A DNA stretch of 64,000 nucleotides from NCBI RefSeq assembly GCF_034190915.1, contig NW_026947545.1, forward strand, positions 806,001-870,000, written 5' to 3'. Numbering within the stretch: the first letter of the stretch is position 1; the number at the start of each line of letters is the position of its first letter. Below are positions 37,292 to 50,382 of this stretch, in pieces. Both the position numbers and the translations under genes were made by a program. The notes below the pieces were generated by a model that ran no database searches, was not told the origin of the DNA, and saw nothing but the letters and a program-made list of their open reading frames with translations. The DNA comes from Cavia porcellus. Its lineage: Eukaryota > Chordata > Mammalia > Rodentia > Caviidae.

Positions 37292-38816
37292 AAAAACATC
37301 GCAGAGTGGTGAGCATTGCCTGTGTCTGTAACATTACATTCACTAGTAGGAGTGAGAAAAACATCATGGGGTGGTGTGAATAGGAGGGTCTGAATTAGGA
37401 TACGCAGTGAGTGGCAATGTAGGATGGTGAAAAGCACCGCGGGGTGGTCAGCATGGGGAGGTCAGGGGACATGCACTGGCAATGTAGGATAGGTTTCTGA
37501 AAAACTTCGCAGTGTGGTGCGCATTGTATGGTTGTGTAACATTACATTCACTAGTAGGAGTGAGAAAAACATCGTGGGGTGGTGCGCATTGCATCGGTGT
37601 GTAAAATTACATTCACTATTAGGAGTGAGAAAAACATCACGGGTGGTGTGAATCGGAGGGTCTGAATTGGGATAGCCAGTGAGTTGCAATGTAGGATGGA
37701 GAAAAGCACCGCAGGGAGGTCAGCATGGGGAGGTCAGGGAACATGCAGTGGCAATGTAGGATAGCTTTCTGAAAAACATCGCGGGGTGGTGTGCATTGTA
37801 TGGGTGTGTAAAATTACATTCACTAGTAGGAGTGAGAAAAACATCACAGGTTGGTGTGAATCGGATGGTCTGAATTAGGATAGGCAATGAGTGGCAATGT
37901 AGGATGGGGAAAAGCACTGTGGCGTGGTCAGCATGGGGAGGTCAGGGAACATGCAGTGGCAATGTAGGATAGGTTTCTGAAAAACATCGCGGGGTGGTGC
38001 GCATTGTATGGGTGTGTAACATTATATTCACTAGTAGGAGTGAGAAAACACATCACGGGGTGGTGTGAATAGGTGGGTCTGAATTATTATAGGCAGTGAG
38101 TGGCAATGTAGGATGGAGAAAAGGACCGCGGGTTGGTCAGCATGGGGAGGTCAGGGAACATGCAGTGGCAATGTAGGATAGGTTTCCGAAAAACATCGCT
38201 GGGTGGTGCGCATTGTATGGGTGTGTAACATTAAATTCACTAGCACGAGGGAGAATAACATCACGGGGTGGTGTGAATCGGAGGGTCTGAATTAGGATAG
38301 GCAGTAAGTGGCAATGTATGATGGAGAAAACCACGGCGGGTTGGTCAGCATGGAGAGGTCAGGGAACATGCAGTGGCAATGTAGGATAGGTTTCTGAAAA
38401 ACATCGCGGGGTGTTGCGCATTGTATGGGTGTGTAACATTACATTCACTAGTAGGAGTGAGAAAAACATCACGGGGTGGTGTGAATCCGAGGGTCTGAAT
38501 TAGGATAGGCAGTGAGTGGCAATGTAGGATGGAGAAAAACACCGTGGGTCGGGCAGATTGTGGAGATCAGGGGCCATGCAGTGGCAATGTAGGATAGGTT
38601 TCTGAAAAACATCTCGGTGTGGTGCGCATTGTATGGGTGTGTAAAATTACATTCACTAGTAGGAGTGAGAAAAACATCACGTGGTGGTGTGAATCAGAGG
38701 GTCTGAATTAGGATAGGCAGTGAGTGGCAATGTACGATGGAGAAACGCACCAAGGGGTGGTCAGCATGGGGAGGTCTGGGAACATGCAGTGGCAATGTAG
38801 GATAGGTTTCTGAAAA

Positions 38817-38910
38817 ACATCGCGGGGTGGTGCGCATTGTATGGGTGTGTAACATTACATTCAGTAGTAGGAGTGAGAAAAATATCACAGGGTGGTGTGA
38901 ATCGGAGGGA
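38817..38910 (+). repeat. Short conversion tract within a domain 3 monomer
   Basis: The four sister copies (monomers at 42120, 45083, 48460 and 52382) read AAAAGCATTGCGGGG or close to it, TTCACTAGTAGG, ATCAGGAGGTGG and GGGTCTG. Here the same stretch reads AAAAACATCGCGGGG, TTCAGTAGTAGG, AAAAATATCACAGGG and GGGACTG, then rejoins the sister pattern at GGATAGGACGTGAG. The AAAAATATC variant is otherwise confined to anchor monomers (near 36464 and 39840), pointing to an anchor donor within a few kb. Confidence 0.8.
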
Positions 38911-39911
38911 CTGAATTAGGATAGGACGTGAGTGGCAATGTAGGATGGAGAAAAGCACCGCGGGTTGGTCAGTATGTAGAGGTCAGGGAACATGCAGTGG
39001 CAACGTAGGATAGGTTTCTGAAAAACATCGCGGGGTGGTGCGCATTTTATGGGTGTCTAAAATTACATTCTCTTGTAGGAGTGAGAAAAACATCACGGGG
39101 TGGTGCGCATTGTATGGGTGTGTAACATTACATTCACTAGTAGGAGTGAGAAAAACATCACGGGGTGGTGTGAATCTGAGGATCTGAATTAGATAGGCAG
39201 TGAGTGGCAGTGTAGGATGGAGAAAAGCACCGCGGGGTGGTCAGCATGGGGAGGTCAGGGAACATGCAGTGGCAATATAGGATAGGTTTCTGAAAAACAG
39301 CGTGGGGTGGTGTGCATTGTATGGGTGTGTAAAATTACATTCACTAGTAGGAGTGAGAAAAACATCACGGGGTGGTGTGAATCTGAGGTTCTGATTTAGG
39401 ATAGGCAGTGAGTGGCAATGTAGGATGGAGAAAAGCACCGCGGGGTGGTCAGCATGGGCAGGTCAGGGAACATGCAGTGGCAATGCAGGATAGGTTTCGG
39501 AAAAACATCGCGGGGTGGTGCACATTATATGGGTGTTTAAGATTACATTCACTAGTAGGGGTGAGAAAAACATCACGGGGTGGTGCGCAATGTATGTGTG
39601 TGTAACATTACATTCACTAATAGGAGAGAGAAAAACATCACGGGGTGGTGTGAATCTGAGGGTCTGAATTAGGATCGGCAGTGAGTGGCAATGTAGGATG
39701 GAGAAAAGCACCACGGGGTGGTCAGAATGGGGAGGACAGGGAACATGCAGTGGCAATGTAGGATAGGTTTCTGAAAAACATCGCGGGGTGGTGCGCATTG
39801 TATGGGTGTGTAACATTACATTCAGTAGTAGGAGTGAGAAAAATATCACAGGGTGGTGTGAATCGGAGGGACTGAATTAGGATAGGCAGTGAGTGGCAAT
39901 ATAGCATGGAG

Positions 39912-42900
39912 AAAAGCACAGCGGGGTGGTCAGCATGGGGAGGTCAGGAAGATGCATTGGCAATGTAGGATAGGTTTCTGAAAAACATCGCGGAGTGGTG
40001 CGCATTGTATGGGTGTGTAACATTACATTCACTAGTAGGAGTGAGAAAAACATCACGGGGTGGGTGAATCAGAGGGTCTGAATTAGGATAGGCAGTGAGT
40101 GGAAATGTAGGATGGAGAAAAGCACCGCGGGGTGGTCAGCATGGGGACGTCAGGGAACATGCAGTGGCAATGGAGGGTAGGTTTCTGAAAAACATCACGG
40201 GGTGGTGTGCATTGTATGGGTGTGTAACATTACATTCTCTAGTAGGAGTGAGAAAAACATCGTGGGGTGGTGCGCATTGTATGGGTGTGTAACATTACAT
40301 TCACTAGTAGGAGTGAGAAAAACATCACGGGGTGTTGTGAATCGGAGGGTCTGAATTAGGATAGGCAGTGAGTGGCAATGTAGGGTGGAGAAAACCACCG
40401 CGGGGTGGTCACCATGGGGAGGTCAGGGAACATGCAGTGGCAATGTAGGATAGGTTTCTGAAAAACATCGCGGGGTGGTGTGCATTGTACGGGTGTGTAA
40501 CATTACATTCACAAGTAGGGGTGAGAAAAACATCACGGGGTGGTGTGAATCGGAGGGTCTGAATTAGGATAGGCAGTGAGTGGCAATGTAGGATGGAGAA
40601 AAGCACCGCGGGGTGGTCAGCATGGGGAGGTCAGGGAACATGCAGTGGCAATGTAGGATAGGTTTCTGAAAAACATCGCAGAGTGGTGAGCATTGCCTGT
40701 GTCTGTAACATTACATTCACTAGTAGGAGTGAGAAAAACATCATGGGGTGGTGTGAATAGGAGGGTCTGAATTAGGATACGCAGTGAGTGGCAATGTAGG
40801 ATGGTGAAAAGCACCGCGGGGTGGTCAGCATGGGGAGGTCAGGGGACATGCACTGGCAATGTAGGATAGGTTTCTGAAAAACTTCGCAGTGTGGTGCGCA
40901 TTGTATGATTGTGTAACATTACATTCACTAGTAGGAGTGAGAAAAACATCGTGGGGTGGTGCGCATTGCATCGGTGTGTAAAATTACATTCACTATTAGG
41001 AGTGAGAAAAACATCACGGGTGGTGTGAATCGGAGGGTCTGAATTGGGATAGCCAGTGAGTTGCAATGTAGGATGGAGAAAAGCACCGCAGGGAGGTCAG
41101 CATGGGGAGGTCAGGGAACATGCAGTGGCAATGTAGGATAGCTTTCTGAAAAACATCGCGGGGTGGTGTGCATTGTATGGGTGTGTAAAATTACATTCAC
41201 TAGTAGGAGTGAGAAAAACATCACAGGTTGGTGTGAATCGGATGGTCTGAATTAGGATAGGCAATGAGTGGCAATGTAGGATGGGGAAAAGCACTGTGGC
41301 GTGGTCAGCATGGGGAGGTCAGGGAACATGCAGTGGCAATGTAGGATAGGTTTCTGAAAAACATCGCGGGGTGGTGCGCATTGTATGGGTGTGTAACATT
41401 ATATTCACTAGTAGGAGTGAGAAAACACATCACGGGGTGGTGTGAATAGGTGGGTCTGAATTATTATAGGCAGTGAGTGGCAATGTAGGATGGAGAAAAG
41501 GACCGCGGGTTGGTCAGCATGGGGAGGTCAGGGAACATGCAGTGGCAATGTAGGATAGGTTTCCGAAAAACATCGCTGGGTGGTGCGCATTGTATGGGTG
41601 TGTAACATTAAATTCACTAGCACGAGGGAGAATAACATCACGGGGTGGTGTGAATCGGAGGGTCTGAATTAGGATAGGCAGTAAGTGGCAATGTATGATG
41701 GAGAAAACCACGGCGGGTTGGTCAGCATGGAGAGGTCAGGGAACATGCAGTGGCAATGTAGGATAGGTTTCTGAAAAACATCGCGGGGTGTTGCGCATTG
41801 TATGGGTGTGTAACATTACATTCACTAGTAGGAGTGAGAAAAACATCACGGGGTGGTGTGAATCCGAGGGTCTGAATTAGGATAGGCAGTGAGTGGCAAT
41901 GTAGGATGGAGAAAAACACCGTGGGTCGGGCAGATTGTGGAGATCAGGGGCCATGCAGTGGCAATGTAGGATAGGTTTCTGAAAAACATCTCGGTGTGGT
42001 GCGCATTGTATGGGTGTGTAAAATTACATTCACTAGTAGGAGTGAGAAAAACATCACGGGGTGGTGTGAATCAGAGGGTCTGAATTAGGATAGGCAGTGA
42101 GTGGCAATGTACGATGGAGAAACGCACCAAGGGGTGGTCAGCATGGGGAGGTCTGGGAACATGCAGTGGCAATGTAGGATAGGTTTCTGAAAAGCATTGC
42201 GGGGTGGTGCGCATTGTATGGGTGTGTAACATTACATTCACTAGTAGGAGTGAGAAAAACATCAGGAGGTGGTGTGAATCGGAGGGTCTGAATTAGGATA
42301 GGACGTGAGTGGCAATGTAGGATGGAGAAAAGCACCGCGGGTTGGTCAGTATGTAGAGGTCAGGGAACATGCAGTGGCAACGTAGGATAGGTTTCTGAAA
42401 AACATCGCGGGGTGGTGCGCATTTTATGGGTGTCTAAAATTACATTCTCTTGTAGGAGTGAGAAAAACATCACGGGGTGGTGCGCATTGTATGGGTGTGT
42501 AACATTACATTCACTAGTAGGAGTGAGAAAAACATCACGGGGTGGTGTGAATCTGAGGATCTGAATTAGATAGGCAGTGAGTGGCAGTGTAGGATGGAGA
42601 AAAGCACCGCGGGGTGGTCAGCATGGGGAGGTCAGGGAACATGCAGTGGCAATATAGGATAGGTTTCTGAAAAACAGCGTGGGGTGGTGTGCATTGTATG
42701 GGTGTGTAACATTACATTCACTAGTAGGAGTGAGAAAAACATCACGGGGTGGTGTGAATCTGAGGTTCTGATTTAGGATAGGCAGTGAGTGGCAATGTAG
42801 GATGGAGAAAAGCACCGCGGGGTGGTCAGCATGGGCAGGTCAGGGAACATGCAGTGGCAATGCAGGATAGGTTTCGGAAAAACATCGCGGGGTGGTGCAC

Positions 42901-44042
42901 ATTATATGGGTGTTTAAGATTACATTCACTAGTAGGGGTGAGAAAAACATCACGGGGTGGTGCGCAATGTATGTGTGTGTAACATTACATTCACTAATAG
43001 GAGAGAGAAAAACATCACGGGGTGGTGTGAATCTGAGGGTCTGAATTAGGATCGGCAGTGAGTGGCAATGTAGGATGGAGAAAAGCACCACGGGGTGGTC
43101 AGAATGGGGAGGACAGGGAACATGCAGTGGCAATGTAGGATAGGTTTCTGAAAAACATCGCGGGGTGGTGCGCATTGTATGGGTGTGTAACATTACATTC
43201 ACTAGTAGGAGTGAAAAAAACATCACGGGGTGGTGCACATTGTATTGGTGTGTAACATTAGATTCACTAGTAGGAGTGAGAAAAACATCACGGGGTGGTG
43301 CGAATCCGAGGGTCTGAATTAGGATAGGTAGTGAGTGGCAATGTAGGATGGAGAAAAACACCGTCGGTTGGGCAGCTTGTGGAGGTCAGGGGCCATGCAG
43401 TGGCAATGTAGGATAGGTTTCCGAAAAACATCTCGGTGTGGTGCGCATTGTATGGGTGTGTAAAATTATATTCACTAGTAGGAGTGAGAAAAACATCACG
43501 GGGTGGTGTGAATCTGAGGGTCTGATTTGGAATAGGCAGTGAGTGGCAATGTAGGATGGAGAAAAGCACCGCGGGGTGGTCAGCATGGGCACATCAGGGA
43601 ACATGCAGTGGCAATGCAGGATAGGTTTCGGAAAAACATCGCGGGGTGGTGCTCATTGTATGGGTGTTTAAGATTACATTCACTAGTAGGGGTGAGAAAA
43701 ACATCATGGGGTGGTGCGCATTGTATGTGTGTGTAACATTACATTCACTAATAGGAGAGAGAAAAACATCACGGGGTGGTGTGAATCTGAGGGTCTGAAT
43801 TAGGATAGGCAGTGAGTGGCAATGTAGGATGGAGAAAAGCACCGCGGGATGGTCAGCATGGGCAGGTCAGGGAACATGCAGTGGCAACGTAGGATAGGTT
43901 TCTGAAAAACATCGCGGGCTGGTGCGCATTGTATGGGTGTGTAACATTACATTCAGTAGTAGGAGTGAGAAAAACATCACAGGGTGGTGTGAATCGGAGG
44001 GACTGAATTAGGATAGGCAGTGAGTGGCAATATAGGATGGAG
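39912..44042 (+). repeat. Domain 3 unit of 18 monomers (4,131 bp), copy 1
   Basis: It has the same first 14 monomers as the 15-mer unit, then three additional monomers (273, 208 and 273 bp, 754 bp in total) before the last. The extra block carries GGTGCACATTGTATTGG, AAAAACACCGTCGG and GGGCACATCAGGG. Together with the following 10-mer it forms a 6,340-bp superunit that starts again at 46252. Confidence 0.9.
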
Positions 44043-46251
44043 AAAAGCACAGCGGGGTGGTCAGCATGGGGAGGTCAGGAAGATGCATTGGCAATATAGG
44101 ATAGGTTTCTGAAAAACATCGCGGAGTGGTGCGCATTGTATGGGTGTGTAAAATTACATTCACTAGTAGGAGTGAGAAAAACATCACAGGTTGGTGTGAA
44201 TCGGATGGTCTGAATTAGGATAGGCAATGAGTGGCAATGTAGGATGGGGAAAAGCACTGTGGCGTGGTCAGCATGGGGAGGTCAGGGAACATGCAGTGGC
44301 AATGTAGGATAGGTTTCTGAAAAACATCGCGGGGTGGTGCGCATTGTATGGGTGTGTAACATTATATTCACTAGTAGGAGTGAGAAAACACATCACGGGG
44401 TGGTGAGAATAGGTGGGTCTGAATTATTATAGGCAGTGAGTGGCAATGTAGGATGGAGAAAAGGACCGCGGGTTGGTCAGCATGGGGAGGTCAGGGAACA
44501 TGCAGTGGCAATGTAGGATAGGTTTCCGAAAAACATCGCTGGGTGGTGCGCATTGTATGGGTGTGTAACATTAAATTCACTAGCACGAGGGAGAATAACA
44601 TCACGGGGTGGTGTGAATCGGAGGGTCTGAATTAGGATAGGCAGTAAGTGGCAATGTATGATGGAGAAAACCACGGCGGGTTGGTCAGCATGGAGAGGTC
44701 AGGGAACATGCAGTGGCAATGTAGGATAGGTTTCTGAAAAACATCGCGGGGTGTTGCGCATTGTATGGGTGTGTAACATTACATTCACTAGTAGGAGTGA
44801 GAAAAACATCACGGGGTGGTGTGAATCCGAGGGTCTGAATTAGGATAGGCAGTGAGTGGCAATGTAGGATGGAGAAAAACACCGTGGGTCGGGCAGATTG
44901 TGGAGATCAGGGGCCATGCAGTGGCAATGTAGGATAGGTTTCTGAAAAACATCTCGGTGTGGTGCGCATTGTATGGGTGTGTAAAATTACATTCACTAGT
45001 AGGAGTGAGAAAAACATCACGTGGTGGTGTGAATCAGAGGGTCTGAATTAGGATAGGCAGTGAGTGGCAATGTACGATGGAGAAACGCACCAAGGGGTGG
45101 TCAGCATGGGGAGGTCTGGGAACATGCAGTGGCAATGTAGGATAGGTTTCTGAAAAGCATTGCGGGGTGGTGCGCATTGTATGGGTGTGTAACATTACAT
45201 TCACTAGTAGGAGTGAGAAAAACATCAGGAGGTGGTGTGAATCGGAGGGTCTGAATTAGGATAGGACGTGAGTGGCAATGTAGGATGGAGAAAAGCACCG
45301 CGGGTTGGTCAGTATGTAGAGGTCAGGGAACATGCAGTGGCAACGTAGGATAGGTTTCTGAAAAACATCGCGGGGTGGTGCGCATTTTATGGGTGTCTAA
45401 AATTACATTCTCTTGTAGGAGTGAGAAAAACATCACGGGGTGGTGCGCATTGTATGGGTGTGTAACATTACATTCACTAGTAGGAGTGAGAAAAACATCA
45501 CGGGGTGGTGTGAATCTGAGGATCTGAATTAGATAGGCAGTGAGTGGCAGTGTAGGATGGAGAAAAGCACCGCGGGGTGGTCAGCATGGGGAGGTCAGGG
45601 AACATGCAGTGGCAATATAGGATAGGTTTCTGAAAAACAGCGTGGGGTGGTGTGCATTGTATGGGTGTGTAACATTACATTCACTAGTAGGAGTGAGAAA
45701 AACATCACGGGGTGGTGTGAATCTGAGGTTCTGATTTAGGATAGGCAGTGAGTGGCAATGTAGGATGGAGAAAAGCACCGCGGGGTGGTCAGCATGGGCA
45801 GGTCAGGGAACATGCAGTGGCAATGCAGGATAGGTTTCGGAAAAACATCGCGGGGTGGTGCACATTATATGGGTGTTTAAGATTACATTCACTAGTAGGG
45901 GTGAGAAAAACATCACGGGGTGGTGCGCAATGTATGTGTGTGTAACATTACATTCACTAATAGGAGAGAGAAAAACATCACGGGGTGGTGTGAATCTGAG
46001 GGTCTGAATTAGGATCGGCAGTGAGTGGCAATGTAGGATGGAGAAAAGCACCACGGGGTGGTCAGAATGGGGAGGACAGGGAACATGCAGTGGCAATGTA
46101 GGATAGGTTTCTGAAAAACATCGCGGGGTGGTGCGCATTGTATGGGTGTGTAACATTACATTCAGTAGTAGGAGTGAGAAAAATATCACAGGGTGGTGTG
46201 AATCGGAGGGACTGAATTAGGATAGGCAGTGAGTGGCAATATAGGATGGAG
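44043..46251 (+). repeat. Domain 3 unit of 10 monomers (2,209 bp)
   Basis: The anchor monomer (44043-44249) is a hybrid. It begins as an anchor and switches after GGAGTGGTGCGCATTG to the type with TGTAAAATTA and CACAGGTTGG, normally about 1.2 kb further on. Compared with the 15-mer, the monomers between are missing. The remainder matches 41287-43289 at an offset of 2,963 bp. It ends with the same 754-bp-deleted junction as the 15-mer unit, so that junction was inherited and not re-made. Confidence 0.88.
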
Positions 46252-49200
46252 AAAAGCACAGCGGGGTGGTCAGCATGGGGAGGTCAGGAAGATGCATTGG
46301 CAATGTAGGATAGGTTTCTGAAAAACATCGCGGAGTGGTGCGCATTGTATGGGTGTGTAACATTACATTCACTAGTAGGAGTGAGAAAAACATCACGGGG
46401 TGGGTGAATCAGAGGGTCTGAATTAGGATAGGCAGTGAGTGGAAATGTAGGATGGAGAAAAGCACCGCGGGGTGGTCAGCATGGGGACGTCAGGGAACAT
46501 GCAGTGGCAATGGAGGGTAGGTTTCTGAAAAACATCACGGGGTGGTGTGCATTGTATGGGTGTGTAACATTACATTCTCTAGTAGGAGTGAGAAAAACAT
46601 CGTGGGGTGGTGCGCATTGTATGGGTGTGTAACATTACATTCACTAGTAGGAGTGAGAAAAACATCACGGGGTGTTGTGAATCGGAGGGTCTGAATTAGG
46701 ATAGGCAGTGAGTGGCAATGTAGGGTGGAGAAAACCACCGCGGGGTGGTCACCATGGGGAGGTCAGGGAACATGCAGTGGCAATGTAGGATAGGTTTCTG
46801 AAAAACATCGCGGGGTGGTGTGCATTGTACGGGTGTGTAACATTACATTCACAAGTAGGGGTGAGAAAAACATCACGGGGTGGTGTGAATCGGAGGGTCT
46901 GAATTAGGATAGGCAGTGAGTGGCAATGTAGGATGGAGAAAAGCACCGCGGGGTGGTCAGCATGGGGAGGTCAGGGAACATGCAGTGGCAATGTAGGATA
47001 GGTTTCTGAAAAACATCGCAGAGTGGTGAGCATTGCCTGTGTCTGTAACATTACATTCACTAGTAGGAGTGAGAAAAACATCATGGGGTGGTGTGAATAG
47101 GAGGGTCTGAATTAGGATACGCAGTGAGTGGCAATGTAGGATGGTGAAAAGCACCGCGGGGTGGTCAGCATGGGGAGGTCAGGGGACATGCACTGGCAAT
47201 GTAGGATAGGTTTCTGAAAAACTTCGCAGTGTGGTGCGCATTGTATGATTGTGTAACATTACATTCACTAGTAGGAGTGAGAAAAACATCGTGGGGTGGT
47301 GCGCATTGCATCGGTGTGTAAAATTACATTCACTATTAGGAGTGAGAAAAACATCACGGGTGGTGTGAATCGGAGGGTCTGAATTGGGATAGCCAGTGAG
47401 TTGCAATGTAGGATGGAGAAAAGCACCGCAGGGAGGTCAGCATGGGGAGGTCAGGGAACATGCAGTGGCAATGTAGGATAGCTTTCTGAAAAACATCGCG
47501 GGGTGGTGTGCATTGTATGGGTGTGTAAAATTACATTCACTAGTAGGAGTGAGAAAAACATCACAGGTTGGTGTGAATCGGATGGTCTGAATTAGGATAG
47601 GCAATGAGTGGCAATGTAGGATGGGGAAAAGCACTGTGGCGTGGTCAGCATGGGGAGGTCAGGGAACATGCAGTGGCAATGTAGGATAGGTTTCTGAAAA
47701 ACATCGCGGGGTGGTGCGCATTGTATGGGTGTGTAACATTATATTCACTAGTAGGAGTGAGAAAACACATCACGGGGTGGTGTGAATAGGTGGGTCTGAA
47801 TTATTATAGGCAGTGAGTGGCAATGTAGGATGGAGAAAAGGACCGCGGGTTGGTCAGCATGGGGAGGTCAGGGAACATGCAGTGGCAATGTAGGATAGGT
47901 TTCCGAAAAACATCGCTGGGTGGTGCGCATTGTATGGGTGTGTAACATTAAATTCACTAGCACGAGGGAGAATAACATCACGGGGTGGTGTGAATCGGAG
48001 GGTCTGAATTAGGATAGGCAGTAAGTGGCAATGTATGATGGAGAAAACCACGGCGGGTTGGTCAGCATGGAGAGGTCAGGGAACATGCAGTGGCAATGTA
48101 GGATAGGTTTCTGAAAAACATCGCGGGGTGTTGCGCATTGTATGGGTGTGTAACATTACATTCACTAGTAGGAGTGAGAAAAACATCACGGGGTGGTGTG
48201 AATCCGAGGGTCTGAATTAGGATAGGCAGTGAGTGGCAATGTAGGATGGAGAAAAACACCGTGGGTCGGGCAGATTGTGGAGATCAGGGGCCATGCAGTG
48301 GCAATGTAGGATAGGTTTCTGAAAAACATCTCGGTGTGGTGCGCATTGTATGGGTGTGTAAAATTACATTCACTAGTAGGAGTGAGAAAAACATCACGGG
48401 GTGGTGTGAATCAGAGGGTCTGAATTAGGATAGGCAGTGAGTGGCAATGTACGATGGAGAAACGCACCAAGGGGTGGTCAGCATGGGGAGGTCTGGGAAC
48501 ATGCAGTGGCAATGTAGGATAGGTTTCTGAAAAGCATTGCGGGGTGGTGCGCATTGTATGGGTGTGTAACATTACATTCACTAGTAGGAGTGAGAAAAAC
48601 ATCAGGAGGTGGTGTGAATCGGAGGGTCTGAATTAGGATAGGACGTGAGTGGCAATGTAGGATGGAGAAAAGCACCGCGGGTTGGTCAGTATGTAGAGGT
48701 CAGGGAACATGCAGTGGCAACGTAGGATAGGTTTCTGAAAAACATCGCGGGGTGGTGCGCATTTTATGGGTGTCTAAAATTACATTCTCTTGTAGGAGTG
48801 AGAAAAACATCACGGGGTGGTGCGCATTGTATGGGTGTGTAACATTACATTCACTAGTAGGAGTGAGAAAAACATCACGGGGTGGTGTGAATCTGAGGAT
48901 CTGAATTAGATAGGCAGTGAGTGGCAGTGTAGGATGGAGAAAAGCACCGCGGGGTGGTCAGCATGGGGAGGTCAGGGAACATGCAGTGGCAATATAGGAT
49001 AGGTTTCTGAAAAACAGCGTGGGGTGGTGTGCATTGTATGGGTGTGTAACATTACATTCACTAGTAGGAGTGAGAAAAACATCACGGGGTGGTGTGAATC
49101 TGAGGTTCTGATTTAGGATAGGCAGTGAGTGGCAATGTAGGATGGAGAAAAGCACCGCGGGGTGGTCAGCATGGGCAGGTCAGGGAACATGCAGTGGCAA

Positions 49201-50382
49201 TGCAGGATAGGTTTCGGAAAAACATCGCGGGGTGGTGCACATTATATGGGTGTTTAAGATTACATTCACTAGTAGGGGTGAGAAAAACATCACGGGGTGG
49301 TGCGCAATGTATGTGTGTGTAACATTACATTCACTAATAGGAGAGAGAAAAACATCACGGGGTGGTGTGAATCTGAGGGTCTGAATTAGGATCGGCAGTG
49401 AGTGGCAATGTAGGATGGAGAAAAGCACCACGGGGTGGTCAGAATGGGGAGGACAGGGAACATGCAGTGGCAATGTAGGATAGGTTTCTGAAAAACATCG
49501 CGGGGTGGTGCGCATTGTATGGGTGTGTAACATTACATTCACTAGTAGGAGTGAAAAAAACATCACGGGGTGGTGCACATTGTATTGGTGTGTAACATTA
49601 GATTCACTAGTAGGAGTGAGAAAAACATCACGGGGTGGTGCGAATCCGAGGGTCTGAATTAGGATAGGTAGTGAGTGGCAATGTAGGATGGAGAAAAACA
49701 CCGTCGGTTGGGCAGCTTGTGGAGGTCAGGGGCCATGCAGTGGCAATGTAGGATAGGTTTCCGAAAAACATCTCGGTGTGGTGCGCATTGTATGGGTGTG
49801 TAAAATTATATTCACTAGTAGGAGTGAGAAAAACATCACGGGGTGGTGTGAATCTGAGGGTCTGATTTGGAATAGGCAGTGAGTGGCAATGTAGGATGGA
49901 GAAAAGCACCGCGGGGTGGTCAGCATGGGCACATCAGGGAACATGCAGTGGCAATGCAGGATAGGTTTCGGAAAAACATCGCGGGGTGGTGCTCATTGTA
50001 TGGGTGTTTAAGATTACATTCACTAGTAGGGGTGAGAAAAACATCATGGGGTGGTGCGCATTGTATGTGTGTGTAACATTACATTCACTAATAGGAGAGA
50101 GAAAAACATCACGGGGTGGTGTGAATCTGAGGGTCTGAATTAGGATAGGCAGTGAGTGGCAATGTAGGATGGAGAAAAGCACCGCGGGATGGTCAGCATG
50201 GGCAGGTCAGGGAACATGCAGTGGCAACGTAGGATAGGTTTCTGAAAAACATCGCGGGCTGGTGCGCATTGTATGGGTGTGTAACATTACATTCAGTAGT
50301 AGGAGTGAGAAAAACATCACAGGGTGGTGTGAATCGGAGGGACTGAATTAGGATAGGCAGTGAGTGGCAATATAGGATGGAG
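46252..50382 (+). repeat. Domain 3 unit of 18 monomers (4,131 bp), copy 2
   Basis: This repeats 39912-44042 at an offset of 6,340 bp with few or no differences in the parts compared. The match continues to about 50490, where the next unit reads TGTAACATTACATTC while the 44,150 region reads TGTAAAATTACATTC. The 6,340-bp superunit (18 plus 10 monomers) is therefore present about one and two-thirds times. Confidence 0.9.

Larger units (their letters stand above)
37149..37356 (+). repeat. Reference 208-bp monomer (A-B-C)
   Basis: This monomer illustrates the unit. Sub-repeat A (37149-37221) and sub-repeat B (37222-37291) match the consensus I derived by eye. Its C part (37292-37356) is the variant containing GAGTGGTGAGCATTGCC. 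The phase is a convention: I start each monomer at the A-tract before CATCACGGGG. 208 bp is close to one nucleosome plus linker, a common satellite length; that this positions nucleosomes here is inference. Confidence 0.93.
36535..39911 (+). repeat. Domain 3 unit of 15 monomers (3,377 bp)
   Basis: Intervals are 206, 273, 208, 208, 272, 208, 209, 208, 208, 208, 208, 272, 208, 273 and 208 bp. The first 14 monomers match the next unit at an offset of 3,377 bp. At the end it lacks the 754-bp block that the 4,131-bp units carry: the monomer at 39704 passes directly into the anchor A part (TTCAGTAGTAGG, AAAAATATCACAGGG). It also holds a local conversion patch at 38817-38910. Confidence 0.9.

Noticed and set aside
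42840..43361. 173-codon open frame on the minus strand (also at 49180-49701 and 53102-53623)
   Set aside because: It spans an ABCC monomer and its neighbours and recurs only because the HOR unit recurs. Its residues simply repeat the frame seen in single monomers, and it begins at GTG.
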